Source: UMGS973 sp045599945
GTDB lineage: Bacteria; Bacillota; Clostridia; Peptostreptococcales; Anaerovoracaceae
NCBI GenBank assembly: GCA_045599945.1
Contig: JAZRWY010000091.1
Coordinates: 1 to 31,347, forward strand
Length of the DNA stretch: 31,347 nucleotides
Direction: 5' to 3'
Both the position numbers and the translations under genes were made by a program. Below the pieces are notes generated by a model. The model was not told the DNA's origin. It searched no databases and saw nothing but the letters and a program-made list of their open reading frames with translations. Positions 1 to 7,698 of this stretch are shown one piece after another (the stretch's first letter is position 1; the number at the start of each line of letters is the position of its first letter).

Positions 1-9
1 CCTTTTTCA

Positions 10-38
10 TTGAAATACTCATCCGTTCAAGGTATAAT
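10..38 (+). promoter_or_regulatory. sigma-A-type promoter of the hydrogenase operon
   Basis: TTGAAA at 10-15 and a perfect TATAAT at 33-38 are separated by exactly 17 bases. Transcription would begin near position 45, about 55 bases before the first start codon. It is the only good promoter ahead of the two redox genes. Confidence 0.75.
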
Positions 39-42
39 GGGG

Positions 43-62
43 TTATGTTAAATTATGTTAAA
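43..62 (+). repeat. tandem 10-bp direct repeat at the hydrogenase transcription start
   Basis: TTATGTTAAA occurs twice head to tail (43-52 and 53-62), covering the predicted transcription start. The spacing is one helical turn, so a regulator could bind both copies on one DNA face. It contains TGTTAA half-sites like those of Rex, but lacks the inverted second half of a Rex operator. An operator role is inferred from position only. Confidence 0.45.
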
Positions 63-98
63 ATTTTTGTAAAATATATTTAAGAAAGGAGAAATACA

Positions 99-1946
99 TT
101 GAACAGATTATTCATTAAATCTCAGGATAACATCCAGAAGACGTTAGACAGCCTTCATCTGGATCTTGAGAGAAGAATCATGGCAAGCCCGCCAATGCAG
201 TGTCCTGCTGACCTTACTCTCTCATTTCTGAAACTCTGCCATTCACAGAGCTGCGGAAAATGTGTTCCATGTAGAGTAGGTCTTAGTCAGCTTCAGTGCA
301 TGCTGGAAGACATCCTTGATCCGGCCATTGAATCAGACATGAAGACCATCGATGTTCTGATTGAGACTGCTGAAACCATCAAGTCTTCTGCTGACTGCGC
401 AATCGGCTTTGAAGCAGCCAACATGGTACTGAAAGGCGTTCATGCATACAGAGAGGATCTTGAGTCCCATATTGAAAAGGGAATCTGCTGCGACAGCGTT
501 CATACGCAGTTCACATCCGTGCCTTGCGTCGCTAAATGCCCTGCGGATGTTGATGTCCCTGGATATGCAGCACTGGTTAAGGCAGGAAGATACGCAGATG
601 CTGTAAGGCTGATCCGTAAGGACAATCCGTTCCCTACTGTATGTGCACTCATCTGCGAACATCCTTGTGAATCCAGATGCAGAAGAAACCTTGTGGATGC
701 TCCAGTTAACATCAGAGGCCTTAAGAGATTTGCAGTTGACAACTGCGGCGATGTTCCTGTTCCAGAAAACATGGAAAGCACAGGAAAGAAGATTGCCATC
801 GTAGGCGGCGGTCCTTCCGGACTGACTGCGGCATACTTCCTGACACAGATGGGACATTCCTGTACCGTATTTGAACAGAGAGATAAACTGGGCGGCATGC
901 TCAGATATGGAATCCCTAGCTACAGACTTCCGAGAGAACGTCTGGACTGGGATATAGAGGCAATCCTTTCCGCAGGCGTAGAGGTAAAGACAAACTATGA
1001 TGCTTCCACACCGGAAGCAATCGCTGAAATCGGAAAATATGATGCTGTATATATGGCAATCGGCTCACATACTGCAAAGAGCATCGGCATCGAAGGGGAA
1101 GATGCAGAAGGCGTTATCCCTGCAGTAACCATGCTTAGAGGTATCGGTGATGCAGATCTTCCATATTTCGCAGGAAAGCGTGTAGCAGTCATCGGCGGCG
1201 GAAATGTAGCCATGGACGTTGCAAGAACTTCAAAGAGACTGGGCGCTTCCGAAGTATCCATCGTCTATAGAAGAAGAAAAGATGACATGACTGCACTGGT
1301 GGAAGAAATCGATGCAGCAATCGCTGAAAACTGTAATCTCATTCAGCTCAAGGCTCCTGCCAGAATTGAAAAGGATGCAGACGGCAAGGTTGCAGCATTA
1401 TGGGTGAAGCCTCAGATTGCAGGACTTGCAGATAAATCCGGAAGACCTAGACCAACGCCTTCATCCGCACCGGAAGAAAGAATCGAATGCGACATCATCA
1501 TCGCAGCAATCGGTCAGGCAACGGATGCTGACGTTGCAGAAAGCTTCGGCGTTCCTGTATACAGAGGAAACATCACTGCAGACAGCGCTCTTGCAATTCC
1601 GGACAAGACCGGATTCTATGCAGGCGGCGATGCAGTGACAGGACCTGCTACCGTTATTAAGGCCATTGCAGCCGGTAAGGTAGCAGCAGCAAACATCGAC
1701 CAGTTCTTAGGATTCAATCATATCATCGAAGTGGATATTGACATTCCGCTTCCGGAAGTAAATGACCATCTTCCTTGCGGAAGAGCTGAAATGAAGGAAA
1801 GACTTCCTATGGAAAGAGGCGGAGACTTCGAAGAATGTGAAATCGGCCTTTCCCTGGAAGAAGCACTTCAGGAAGCCGGCAGATGCTTAAGATGTGATTA
1901 TCACGGATTTGGATCATTCAGAGGAGGGAGGACTACAAAATGGTAA
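99..1946 (+). CDS. GltD-like NAD(P)H/FAD oxidoreductase with N-terminal NuoF-type Fe-S domain
   Basis: This 615-residue flavoprotein probably passes electrons between NAD(P)H and the hydrogenase encoded immediately downstream. Residues 40-110 resemble the C-terminal 4Fe-4S domain of NuoF (C52, C55, C58, C100). Residues 140-210 match the Fe-S domain of glutamate synthase small subunit and dihydropyrimidine dehydrogenase (C143, C147, C182, C186, C190, C194). The rest is a two-dinucleotide-fold reductase with GGGPSG at 236-241 for FAD and a second GGGNVAMD fold near 368 for NAD(P). The C-terminus carries a CLRC motif. The start is TTG at 99, chosen because AAAGGAG lies at 85-91, 7 bases upstream. 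The stop overlaps the start of the hydrogenase gene. HydDB describes [FeFe] hydrogenases paired with glutamate-synthase-like proteins as group A2; their exact physiology is poorly known. It is not a true GltD, since no large glutamate synthase subunit is present. Confidence 0.85.
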   Translation: MNRLFIKSQDNIQKTLDSLHLDLERRIMASPPMQCPADLTLSFLKLCHSQSCGKCVPCRVGLSQLQCMLEDILDPAIESDMKTIDVLIETAETIKSSADCAIGFEAANMVLKGVHAYREDLESHIEKGICCDSVHTQFTSVPCVAKCPADVDVPGYAALVKAGRYADAVRLIRKDNPFPTVCALICEHPCESRCRRNLVDAPVNIRGLKRFAVDNCGDVPVPENMESTGKKIAIVGGGPSGLTAAYFLTQMGHSCTVFEQRDKLGGMLRYGIPSYRLPRERLDWDIEAILSAGVEVKTNYDASTPEAIAEIGKYDAVYMAIGSHTAKSIGIEGEDAEGVIPAVTMLRGIGDADLPYFAGKRVAVIGGGNVAMDVARTSKRLGASEVSIVYRRRKDDMTALVEEIDAAIAENCNLIQLKAPARIEKDADGKVAALWVKPQIAGLADKSGRPRPTPSSAPEERIECDIIIAAIGQATDADVAESFGVPVYRGNITADSALAIPDKTGFYAGGDAVTGPATVIKAIAAGKVAAANIDQFLGFNHIIEVDIDIPLPEVNDHLPCGRAEMKERLPMERGGDFEECEIGLSLEEALQEAGRCLRCDYHGFGSFRGGRTTKW

Positions 1947-3682
1947 ACGTAAAGATTAATGGAATAGACGTATCCGTAAACGAAGGCACTACCATTATGG
2001 ATGCTGCAAAGAGCATCGGCATCGATATTCCTCACCTTTGTTTCTTAAAGGATATCAACGAAATCGGGGCATGCAGAGTATGTGTGGTTGAAGTAAAGGG
2101 CTTCGACAAGCTGGTTTCATCCTGCAACACTCCATGTGAAGAAGGAATGGAAATCATCACCAACTCTCCTGCAGTAAGAAAGGCAAGAAAGACCAATACG
2201 GAACTTGTTCTTTCCGAACATGATACAAACTGTGCATCCTGCATCCAGTCAGGAAACTGTACGCTTCAGGATGTGGCCAATGATCTTGGTCTTTTCGAAG
2301 AAAGGTTTGAATATGTTGCAGAATGCAATCTGTGGGACGATCAGTCTCCGGTTGTAAGGGATGCTTCCAAGTGCATCAAGTGCATGAGATGTGTACAGGT
2401 ATGCGACAAAATTCAGGGCCTTAACATCTGGCAGCCGTCCGGCAGCGGCGAAAGACTCACAATCGCTACGGAAAAGGGCTATGAATTAAATGGAACAGAC
2501 TGCTCACTGTGCGGCCAGTGCATCACCCACTGTCCGGTAGGTGCTCTTCGCGAAAGAGATGACAGAGACCTGTTTGCAGCAGCACTTGCAGACCCTGAAG
2601 TAATCACAATGGTTCAGGTGGCGCCGGCAGTTAGAACGGCATGGGGCGAACAGATCGGTCTGACAGGCGAGGAAAATACAATCGGTAAATTGGTAGACGC
2701 TCTCAAGAAGGTGGGCGTAGACTATGTATTCGATACAAACTTCACAGCGGACCTTACCATCATGGAAGAAGGCTCCGAATTCCTGGAAAGACTGGGACAT
2801 GCAGAGGATTACAGCTGGCCGATGTTCACATCATGCTGTCCGGGCTGGCTGAGATTTGCAAGCACCCAGTATCCGGATCTTGTAGAGAACCAGAATCTTT
2901 CAACAGCCAAATCTCCGCAGGGCATGTTCGGTGCAATGGCAAAGACATTCATTGCACAGAAACTCGGCGTAGATCCGGACAAGATCTTCTCCGTTTCCAT
3001 CATGCCTTGTACGGCAAAGAAATGGGAAAGAGGCGTTCCGCAGATCAATGATGCCGGACATGGAAATGATGTTGACCTTGTACTTACTTCAAGAGAAATC
3101 TCAAGATTTATCCGCGCAGACGGCATCAAGGCTTCTGACCTTGTGGACAGAGACTATGACGGAATCTTCGGCGAAGGCTCCGGCGCAGCAGTAATCTTCG
3201 GAGCAACCGGCGGCGTTATGGAAGCTGCTCTTAGAAGCGCCTACTTCCTTGTAACCGGCGAAAATCCTGCTCCGGATACATTCAGAGATGTCAGAGGAAT
3301 GGATGGCTGGAGAGAAGCTACATTCAATCTTGCAGGAACTGATCTCAAGGTTGCCATCGCCAGCGGTCTTGGAAATACCAGAAAGCTCATCGAGGCAATC
3401 AAGGCCGGCGAAGTGGATTATCACTTTGTAGAAATTATGGCATGCCCGGGCGGCTGCGTAGGCGGCGGCGGACAGCCATATACAGATGGTGATGAAAGAG
3501 CTGCCGGAAGAGCAGATATCCTTTATGGACTGGATGAAATAAACGACCTTAGATTCTCACACGAAAACAAGGCAGTACTTACATCCTATGAAGAGTTCCT
3601 TGAAAAGCCATTATCCCACAAGTCACATGAACTTCTTCATACGAAACTTTCAGACTGGGATCTTGACATGCACAACAGATAA
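1940..3682 (+). CDS. [FeFe] hydrogenase, group A2-like, with NuoG-type N-terminus
   Basis: A cytoplasmic catalytic hydrogenase of 580 residues that makes or consumes H2. The N-terminus has a plant-type 2Fe-2S domain (C34, C45, C48, C62). Next is a His-ligated NuoG-type 4Fe-4S site (H94, C98, C101, C107), then two 4Fe-4S clusters (C145/148/151/155 and C188/191/194/198). The H-cluster domain holds the three diagnostic signatures: TSCCPGW with C299 and C300, MPCTAKKWE with C357, and ACPGGCVGGGGQP with C502 and C506. The length and order match the clostridial CpI-type (M3) architecture. ATG at 1940 has GGAGGGAGG just upstream and overlaps the previous gene by seven bases, so translational coupling is likely. 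With the GltD-like partner it probably forms an NAD(P)-linked complex that rebalances redox during fermentation. No maturases (HydEFG) are in the window. Confidence 0.93.
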   Translation: MVNVKINGIDVSVNEGTTIMDAAKSIGIDIPHLCFLKDINEIGACRVCVVEVKGFDKLVSSCNTPCEEGMEIITNSPAVRKARKTNTELVLSEHDTNCASCIQSGNCTLQDVANDLGLFEERFEYVAECNLWDDQSPVVRDASKCIKCMRCVQVCDKIQGLNIWQPSGSGERLTIATEKGYELNGTDCSLCGQCITHCPVGALRERDDRDLFAAALADPEVITMVQVAPAVRTAWGEQIGLTGEENTIGKLVDALKKVGVDYVFDTNFTADLTIMEEGSEFLERLGHAEDYSWPMFTSCCPGWLRFASTQYPDLVENQNLSTAKSPQGMFGAMAKTFIAQKLGVDPDKIFSVSIMPCTAKKWERGVPQINDAGHGNDVDLVLTSREISRFIRADGIKASDLVDRDYDGIFGEGSGAAVIFGATGGVMEAALRSAYFLVTGENPAPDTFRDVRGMDGWREATFNLAGTDLKVAIASGLGNTRKLIEAIKAGEVDYHFVEIMACPGGCVGGGGQPYTDGDERAAGRADILYGLDEINDLRFSHENKAVLTSYEEFLEKPLSHKSHELLHTKLSDWDLDMHNR

Positions 3683-3700
3683 TATCTGACATAAAAATAT

Positions 3701-3732
3701 GCTCACGGCCAGAAATGGCTGTGAGCTTTTTT
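3701..3732 (+). terminator. rho-independent terminator of the hydrogenase operon
   Basis: GCTCACGGCC pairs with GGCTGTGAGC (10 bp, one G-U pair) around an AGAAAT loop and is followed by TTTTTT. It lies 18 bases after the hydrogenase stop codon. Confidence 0.9.
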
Positions 3733-3767
3733 GTCAAAAAATAACAGAAGCCGGCATCTGCCGGCTT
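3733..3767 (-). terminator. terminator of the zinc-ribbon gene
   Basis: AAGCCGGC (3748-3755) and GCCGGCTT (3760-3767) form a perfect 8-bp stem with a 4-base loop. On the minus strand it is followed by a T-rich stretch (TTATTTTTTG). It ends the minus-strand gene whose stop is at 3778, back to back with the hydrogenase terminator. Confidence 0.75.
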
Positions 3768-3777
3768 AATTACTGTC

Positions 3778-4533
3778 CTATTTTCTGTTCTTGAACTTGT
3801 TGAATAGCGCTCCTGCCATTTCTAATGCGGCATCTGCTGCCTGACCGCCTATTTCAGCAGCCTTGTCCTTCACATCATTAGCTTCTGACTTTAATACATC
3901 TGCTTTTGCCTGAAGTTCAGCCTTTCTGGCTTCCTCTTCTGCAATGCGTCTGTTCTCTTCTTCTTCGAGTCTCTTCTGTTCTTCGCGTTCCTGACGCTCT
4001 CTTTCTACTTCTTCCCTTGCTGCAGGAAGAACTGCTCCGCATGCTGCGCAGAACTTTGTATCAACCATGTTCTGAAGACCGCATTCTGGACATATGTATC
4101 CTTCTGCAAGAGTCTCCTCAGGAAGCTCAGTTCCACATTCTGAGCAGAACTTTCTGTCTGCATCATTTTCCATTCCGCATTCAGGACACACCTTTATCTT
4201 CTGCGCCATCTGAGTAGCCAGATTCTCTGCATTCTTCTTGAGCTCATCAAGATTTGAGCCAAGACCCAGTGCAGCTCCTATGCTGCCAAGGCCTCCTGCC
4301 TTTTCAACTTCTTTCTTAAGTTCTCCTGAAGCTTCTCCAGCTTCTTTAAGACCATCATTGATTGTTTTTGCAGACTCATTAAGTTCTGCTGCTACAGCAT
4401 CTGCATACTTCTGTGCCTTAGGTGCCACTGTTGATTCTACAACTTTTCCTACCGCTTCATTAATTCCATTTCCAATTCCTTTGCTGATTCCATCAGCAAG
4501 GCCGCTTTTAACAGCATTTTTCAAAAAACCCAT
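3778..4533 (-). CDS. double zinc-ribbon, coiled-coil protein of unknown function
   Basis: 251 residues, probably cytoplasmic, with no signal peptide or membrane segment. Residues 1-110 are Gly/Ala/Lys-rich helix and weak coiled coil. Two zinc ribbons follow: CPEC...CSEC around 115-135 and CPEC...CAAC around 148-170. A strongly charged Glu/Arg coiled coil covers about 172-210, and an amphipathic Lys-ending tail closes the protein. The start ATG at 4533 follows a GAGGAAGAG ribosome binding site. Tandem zinc ribbons with coiled coils are common in clostridial proteins of unknown role, often thought to mediate protein-protein contact. The gene has its own promoter and terminator, so it is monocistronic. 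I cannot assign a function. Confidence 0.75.
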   Translation of the reverse strand: MGFLKNAVKSGLADGISKGIGNGINEAVGKVVESTVAPKAQKYADAVAAELNESAKTINDGLKEAGEASGELKKEVEKAGGLGSIGAALGLGSNLDELKKNAENLATQMAQKIKVCPECGMENDADRKFCSECGTELPEETLAEGYICPECGLQNMVDTKFCAACGAVLPAAREEVERERQEREEQKRLEEEENRRIAEEEARKAELQAKADVLKSEANDVKDKAAEIGGQAADAALEMAGALFNKFKNRK

Positions 4534-4583
4534 TTTCTCTTCCTCTCAAATAATTCTATATATACATACTACCTGTACTTTGT

Positions 4584-4612
4584 ATTATATACAGAAGATG
4601 GCATTTTGTATA
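4584..4612 (-). promoter_or_regulatory. promoter of the zinc-ribbon gene
   Basis: On the minus strand TATACA (4607-4612) and a perfect TATAAT (4584-4589) are 17 bases apart. Initiation would be near 4577, leaving a leader of about 43 bases. The -35 match is moderate. Confidence 0.5.
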
Positions 4613-4633
4613 TTAAAAAAAACTTAAAAATGG

Positions 4634-5476
4634 CTATGCTTCCGTCATTTCGTAAAATTCCCTGAGCACTTCTGTTCTGATTCTCTCCAGGAGCTCAGGA
4701 TCCCTGCCGCCTACTTCCTTTTCATCTATCTGGTCTGCATGCCCGCATGGGTTGCTTGAACTTGTTATGATTATTTCATCAGCATCGAAGAGCTCTTCAA
4801 GAGTAAATGCCTCTTCAAGGACGGGAATATCCATACTTCTGCATGCTGCAATCAGATGTGCCCTTGCTATTCCAGGAAGGATGAGATTATCAGTCGGTGC
4901 AGTTTTTAAAACTCCGTCTTTTAACATGCTCACATTACTGTGGGCACATTCTGTAACCCTCTCTCCCGGTCTGAAGAATATGGCTTCATCAGCACCGGAT
5001 AGCATGGCCTGCTGTGATGCCATTACTGACGGAATCAGGTTGAGCGTCTTTACATTACAGTGAAGAAATCTTGTATCCTCCAGTGATATGAGTTTCATTG
5101 GCTCAAGTCCTTCTGATATCTTCCCCGGTCTTATCATGACCCAGAGGTTTCCAGGCCCCTTGTCATATGTATGCTCTCTGATTGCAGTCCCTCTGCTGAC
5201 CTGATAGAATACAAAGTTTTCGTCCTGATCCATTTCCTTCAGGAGCATGTTAAGGATGTCTTTAAGTTCTTCCTTTGATACAGGCATCTCAATGTCTATG
5301 AGCTCTGCACTTCTGAAGAATCTGTCAACATGGTCATCCAGAGCAAATATCCTGTGGTTTCTTGCAGGGCCTGCATCATATACACCATCCCCAAACCAGC
5401 ATACGCGGTCATTCATTGGAATCATCATCTCTTCAAGAGGACCCCACTTCCCGTTATAGTAGCCTAAGTTTTTCAT
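4634..5476 (-). CDS. class IV PLP aminotransferase, D-amino-acid aminotransferase-like
   Basis: 280 residues of fold-type IV pyridoxal-phosphate enzyme, cytoplasmic. Visible family features are NDRVCWFGDGVYD (22-34), YQVSRGTAIREH (91-102), the catalytic lysine K143 in NVKTLNLIPS, and the cofactor-binding VTECAHSNVSML segment. The VSRG/REH segment resembles D-alanine transaminase (Dat) more than branched-chain aminotransferase or aminodeoxychorismate lyase, so D-alanine/D-glutamate interconversion for the cell wall is the favoured role. Start: ATG at 5476 with AGGAGG four bases upstream. It lies eight bases after the pseudouridine synthase gene and is likely cotranscribed with it. No convincing terminator hairpin follows the stop. 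Substrate specificity cannot be fixed by sight. Confidence 0.72.
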   Translation of the reverse strand: MKNLGYYNGKWGPLEEMMIPMNDRVCWFGDGVYDAGPARNHRIFALDDHVDRFFRSAELIDIEMPVSKEELKDILNMLLKEMDQDENFVFYQVSRGTAIREHTYDKGPGNLWVMIRPGKISEGLEPMKLISLEDTRFLHCNVKTLNLIPSVMASQQAMLSGADEAIFFRPGERVTECAHSNVSMLKDGVLKTAPTDNLILPGIARAHLIAACRSMDIPVLEEAFTLEELFDADEIIITSSSNPCGHADQIDEKEVGGRDPELLERIRTEVLREFYEMTEA

Positions 5477-5484
5477 GGTTCCTC

Positions 5485-6189
5485 CTAACAGTTCTTGAGA
5501 TACTCAATCTCTTCTTTGGAAAGCTTGCGGTAATGGCCTTCTTTCAGCCTTCCAATGCGGATGGTTCCGATTGCAATCCTTTCCAGTTCCTGCACATTAT
5601 TTCCTACCGCTGCAAACATCTTTCTTACCTGACGGTTCTTTCCTTCATGAATGGTAATCTCCACAATGGCAGAACGCTCTCCCTGCTTTATGACTTCTAC
5701 CCATGCAGGCCTTGTGACATATCCCCCGATATCCACGCCGCGTCTAAGCTTGGCAATCTTTTCCCTGGACAGGACGCCCGCCACTCTTGCTCTGTATGTC
5801 TTCGTCAGTTCATGCTTCGGATGCGATGCTCTATATGCCAGATCACCGTCATTTGTCATGATGATGATTCCGCTTGTGTTGTAATCCAGTCTTCCGACCG
5901 GAAAAAGCCTTGCATCCACATCTGCAACAAGGTCGGAAACGGTCGGTCTGTTTTTATCGTCGGACACTGTCGTGATATATCCAAGGGGTTTATTGAGAAG
6001 CACATATTGCTTCTTCTCCATGGATTCAATCACTCTTCCGTTGACTTCCACCACATCGCCTTCTACCACATCATATCCCATTTCTCTCATGGGCAGTCCG
6101 TTTATTTTCACATTGCCGTTGGCAATGAGCTCATCTGCTTTTCTTCTGCTGGCAATTCCTGCCTGCGCAATATATTTGTTCAGTCTCAT
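5485..6189 (-). CDS. rluB: RsuA/RluB-family rRNA pseudouridine synthase
   Basis: 234 residues. The N-terminal S4 RNA-binding domain (MRLNKYIAQAGIASRRKADE, 1-20, onward to about 50) is followed by the pseudouridine synthase domain. Its catalytic aspartate is D102 in GRLDYNTSGIII, and the family-typical EGKNRQVRKMF motif lies near the C-terminus. It isomerises a uridine in rRNA, most likely helix 80-93 of 23S RNA if it is RluB. Start: ATG at 6189 with GGAGG nine bases upstream. It is the first gene of a two-gene minus-strand operon with the aminotransferase. RluB versus RsuA or RluE cannot be separated with certainty, but RluB is the usual Firmicute member. Confidence 0.85.
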   Translation of the reverse strand: MRLNKYIAQAGIASRRKADELIANGNVKINGLPMREMGYDVVEGDVVEVNGRVIESMEKKQYVLLNKPLGYITTVSDDKNRPTVSDLVADVDARLFPVGRLDYNTSGIIIMTNDGDLAYRASHPKHELTKTYRARVAGVLSREKIAKLRRGVDIGGYVTRPAWVEVIKQGERSAIVEITIHEGKNRQVRKMFAAVGNNVQELERIAIGTIRIGRLKEGHYRKLSKEEIEYLKNC

Positions 6190-6212
6190 CTGCTGTTTCC
6201 TCCATCTGTGTT

Positions 6213-6245
6213 ATTGTACCATAAGAAATGGATTTCAAAAAGTGT
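6213..6245 (-). promoter_or_regulatory. probable promoter of the rluB-aminotransferase operon
   Basis: TACAAT on the minus strand (6213-6218) is a good -10 box. The -35 is weak; the TTTTTGAAA stretch at about 6232-6245 gives several imperfect fits at 14-17 base spacing. Confidence 0.4.
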
Positions 6246-6296
6246 TCAGAAACCGAATCTCTGCTCTTTCTCCACAGAAAAAACACATCTTACGTA

Positions 6297-6325
6297 TTGT
6301 TTTTCCAAATCTGCGGTGTTATTCT
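6297..6325 (+). promoter_or_regulatory. probable promoter of the threonine/serine exporter genes
   Basis: TTGTTT (6297-6302) and TATTCT (6320-6325) are 17 bases apart. The expected start is near 6332, about 25 bases before the start codon, and an AAAGGAGG ribosome binding site lies in between. Both hexamers are imperfect. Confidence 0.45.
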
Positions 6326-6356
6326 GTCATAAGAACAAGAGAAAGGAGGAGCAGCC

Positions 6357-7139
6357 ATGCTTCATCAGTTCCAGAAGAGAATATTGATTCTTGCCGTTCG
6401 GGCAGGAGAGATCATGATGAAGAGCGGTGCTGAGATCTACCGCGTAGAAGATACCATTACCAGAATCTGCAAAGCAGGAAACATCTCCTATGTGGATGTA
6501 TTTGCGACTCCTACCGGTATTTTTGTAACCATGGATGAAGGCAGCCGGGACAGTGAAGTGTTTACTTATGTCAGAAGAATCAAGAATTCGAAGACCGACC
6601 TCACAAAGATATCCGATGTCAACAGATTTTCCAGAGAATTTACAACAACCGATCTTTCGGTAGATGAAGGAATGAACATCCTGACAGAAATAGAAAAGAA
6701 ACCGTCATATCCTTTATGGCTTCAGATTGCAGGAGCAGCCATAATCGCCTCGTTTTTCTGCGGCCTTCTTGGCGGCAGTCCAAAGGACTTCATTGCAGCC
6801 TTTGTCATAGGCGCTTTCAGCTACAGTCTTTCTCTGCTCCTTAATCTTGCAGAATTGAACTTTTTCATCCGCGGCTTCTGCTGCTGTTTCTTTGCAACAT
6901 TTCTTGCATTGCTGGCTGCAGCTCTAGGCCTCGCTCCATCCTATGGAGATACGATCATCGGGGTCATGATGATTTTCGTTCCCGGTGTAGCAATCACCAA
7001 TAGCATGAGAGATTTCCTGTCCGGAGACATGGTTTCCGGTCTGGCCAGAACAGCAGAGGCAGTCATCATTGCCTTCTCGCTGGCAACAGGCGCAGGCCTG
7101 ATGCTGAAACTCTGGACCATGATGGGAGGTGTGATGTAA
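6357..7139 (+). CDS. ThrE-family threonine/serine exporter, large (N-terminal) half
   Basis: 260 residues. The first 115 form a cytoplasmic domain of the ThrE/DUF1212 type with the conserved MKSGAEIYRVEDT (21-33) and TPTGIFVTMDEG motifs. About five hydrophobic helices follow from residue 120. In this family the transporter is either one chain or, as here, split into a large and a small membrane subunit. It exports excess threonine/serine and small related compounds. Start: ATG at 6357 with AAAGGAGG upstream. Its stop TAA shares its last base with the ATG of the second half, so the subunits are translationally coupled. Opposite-direction transport may be provided by the SstT importer at 27310-28548. 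Confidence 0.85.
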   Translation: MLHQFQKRILILAVRAGEIMMKSGAEIYRVEDTITRICKAGNISYVDVFATPTGIFVTMDEGSRDSEVFTYVRRIKNSKTDLTKISDVNRFSREFTTTDLSVDEGMNILTEIEKKPSYPLWLQIAGAAIIASFFCGLLGGSPKDFIAAFVIGAFSYSLSLLLNLAELNFFIRGFCCCFFATFLALLAAALGLAPSYGDTIIGVMMIFVPGVAITNSMRDFLSGDMVSGLARTAEAVIIAFSLATGAGLMLKLWTMMGGVM

Positions 7140-7603
7140 TGCTTTTACAGTTTCTCTTTGCCATCATGGCAGTCCTTGGAATCTCCATCATCTTTCATCT
7201 GCCGGTCAGATGCATGCCGGCATCGGTTCTGCTTGGAGCCATTGGATGGGTTGTCCTGAAAGCTGCAGAAAATGCAGGGCTTTCTGCCGTACTTGCTACT
7301 TTTCTTTCTGCACTTCTCATTGCACTTCTTGGAGACATCTGCTCCAGAGTGCTTAAGGATGCCACCACCCTGTTTATCATTCCGGGAATCATACCGCTCG
7401 TTCCGGGCGGCGGCATGTATTACACGATGCTGTATTTCATCCAGGGAGACATCGCCAGCGCCGGAAAATGCGGCACAGATACTTTGATGATAGCAGGAGC
7501 CATTGCAGTAGCACTTCTTACCATGGCATCCATCATTAAGATTCTTGTAAATATTTATAGGAAAATAAAGAACAGAACAAAAACAACCAAAGGAGCAGCC
7601 TGA
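7139..7603 (+). CDS. ThrE-family threonine/serine exporter, small (C-terminal) half
   Basis: 154 residues, nearly all membrane helices (about four or five). It matches the ThrE_2/DUF3815 (YjjB-like) half of the exporter, including the FIIPGIIPLVPGGGMYY loop around 77-95, which is the family hallmark. A basic tail (KIKNRTKTTKGAA) is likely cytoplasmic. The start overlaps the stop of the large subunit by one base. The two proteins are expected to form one inner-membrane transporter. Confidence 0.85.
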   Translation: MLLQFLFAIMAVLGISIIFHLPVRCMPASVLLGAIGWVVLKAAENAGLSAVLATFLSALLIALLGDICSRVLKDATTLFIIPGIIPLVPGGGMYYTMLYFIQGDIASAGKCGTDTLMIAGAIAVALLTMASIIKILVNIYRKIKNRTKTTKGAA

Positions 7604-7613
7604 CTGCTCCTTT
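7589..7613. terminator. shared hairpin between convergent genes
   Basis: AAAGGAGCAG (7589-7598) and CTGCTCCTTT (7604-7613) form a perfect 10-bp stem with a 5-base loop that includes the exporter stop codon. The plus-strand tail is only TTTA. The minus-strand tail is T-rich (GGTTGTTTTTGTTC), so it may also end the anti-sigma transcript. Confidence 0.55.
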
Positions 7614-7698
7614 ATGGATATCCTCCCTTCCAAAACACACGCACAGAAAGGATTTGGATGCCGCTTCAAACCTGATTCACTTTTCCACATGTAAGAAG

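Noticed and set aside
43..62. A Rex operator at the hydrogenase promoter
   Set aside because: The consensus requires inverted TTGTTAA/TTAACAA halves. Only direct repeats are present, so I report it as an unknown repeat.
5362..6387. A 341-codon plus-strand open frame
   Set aside because: It is antisense to the pseudouridine synthase and aminotransferase genes, and its translation has no domain.
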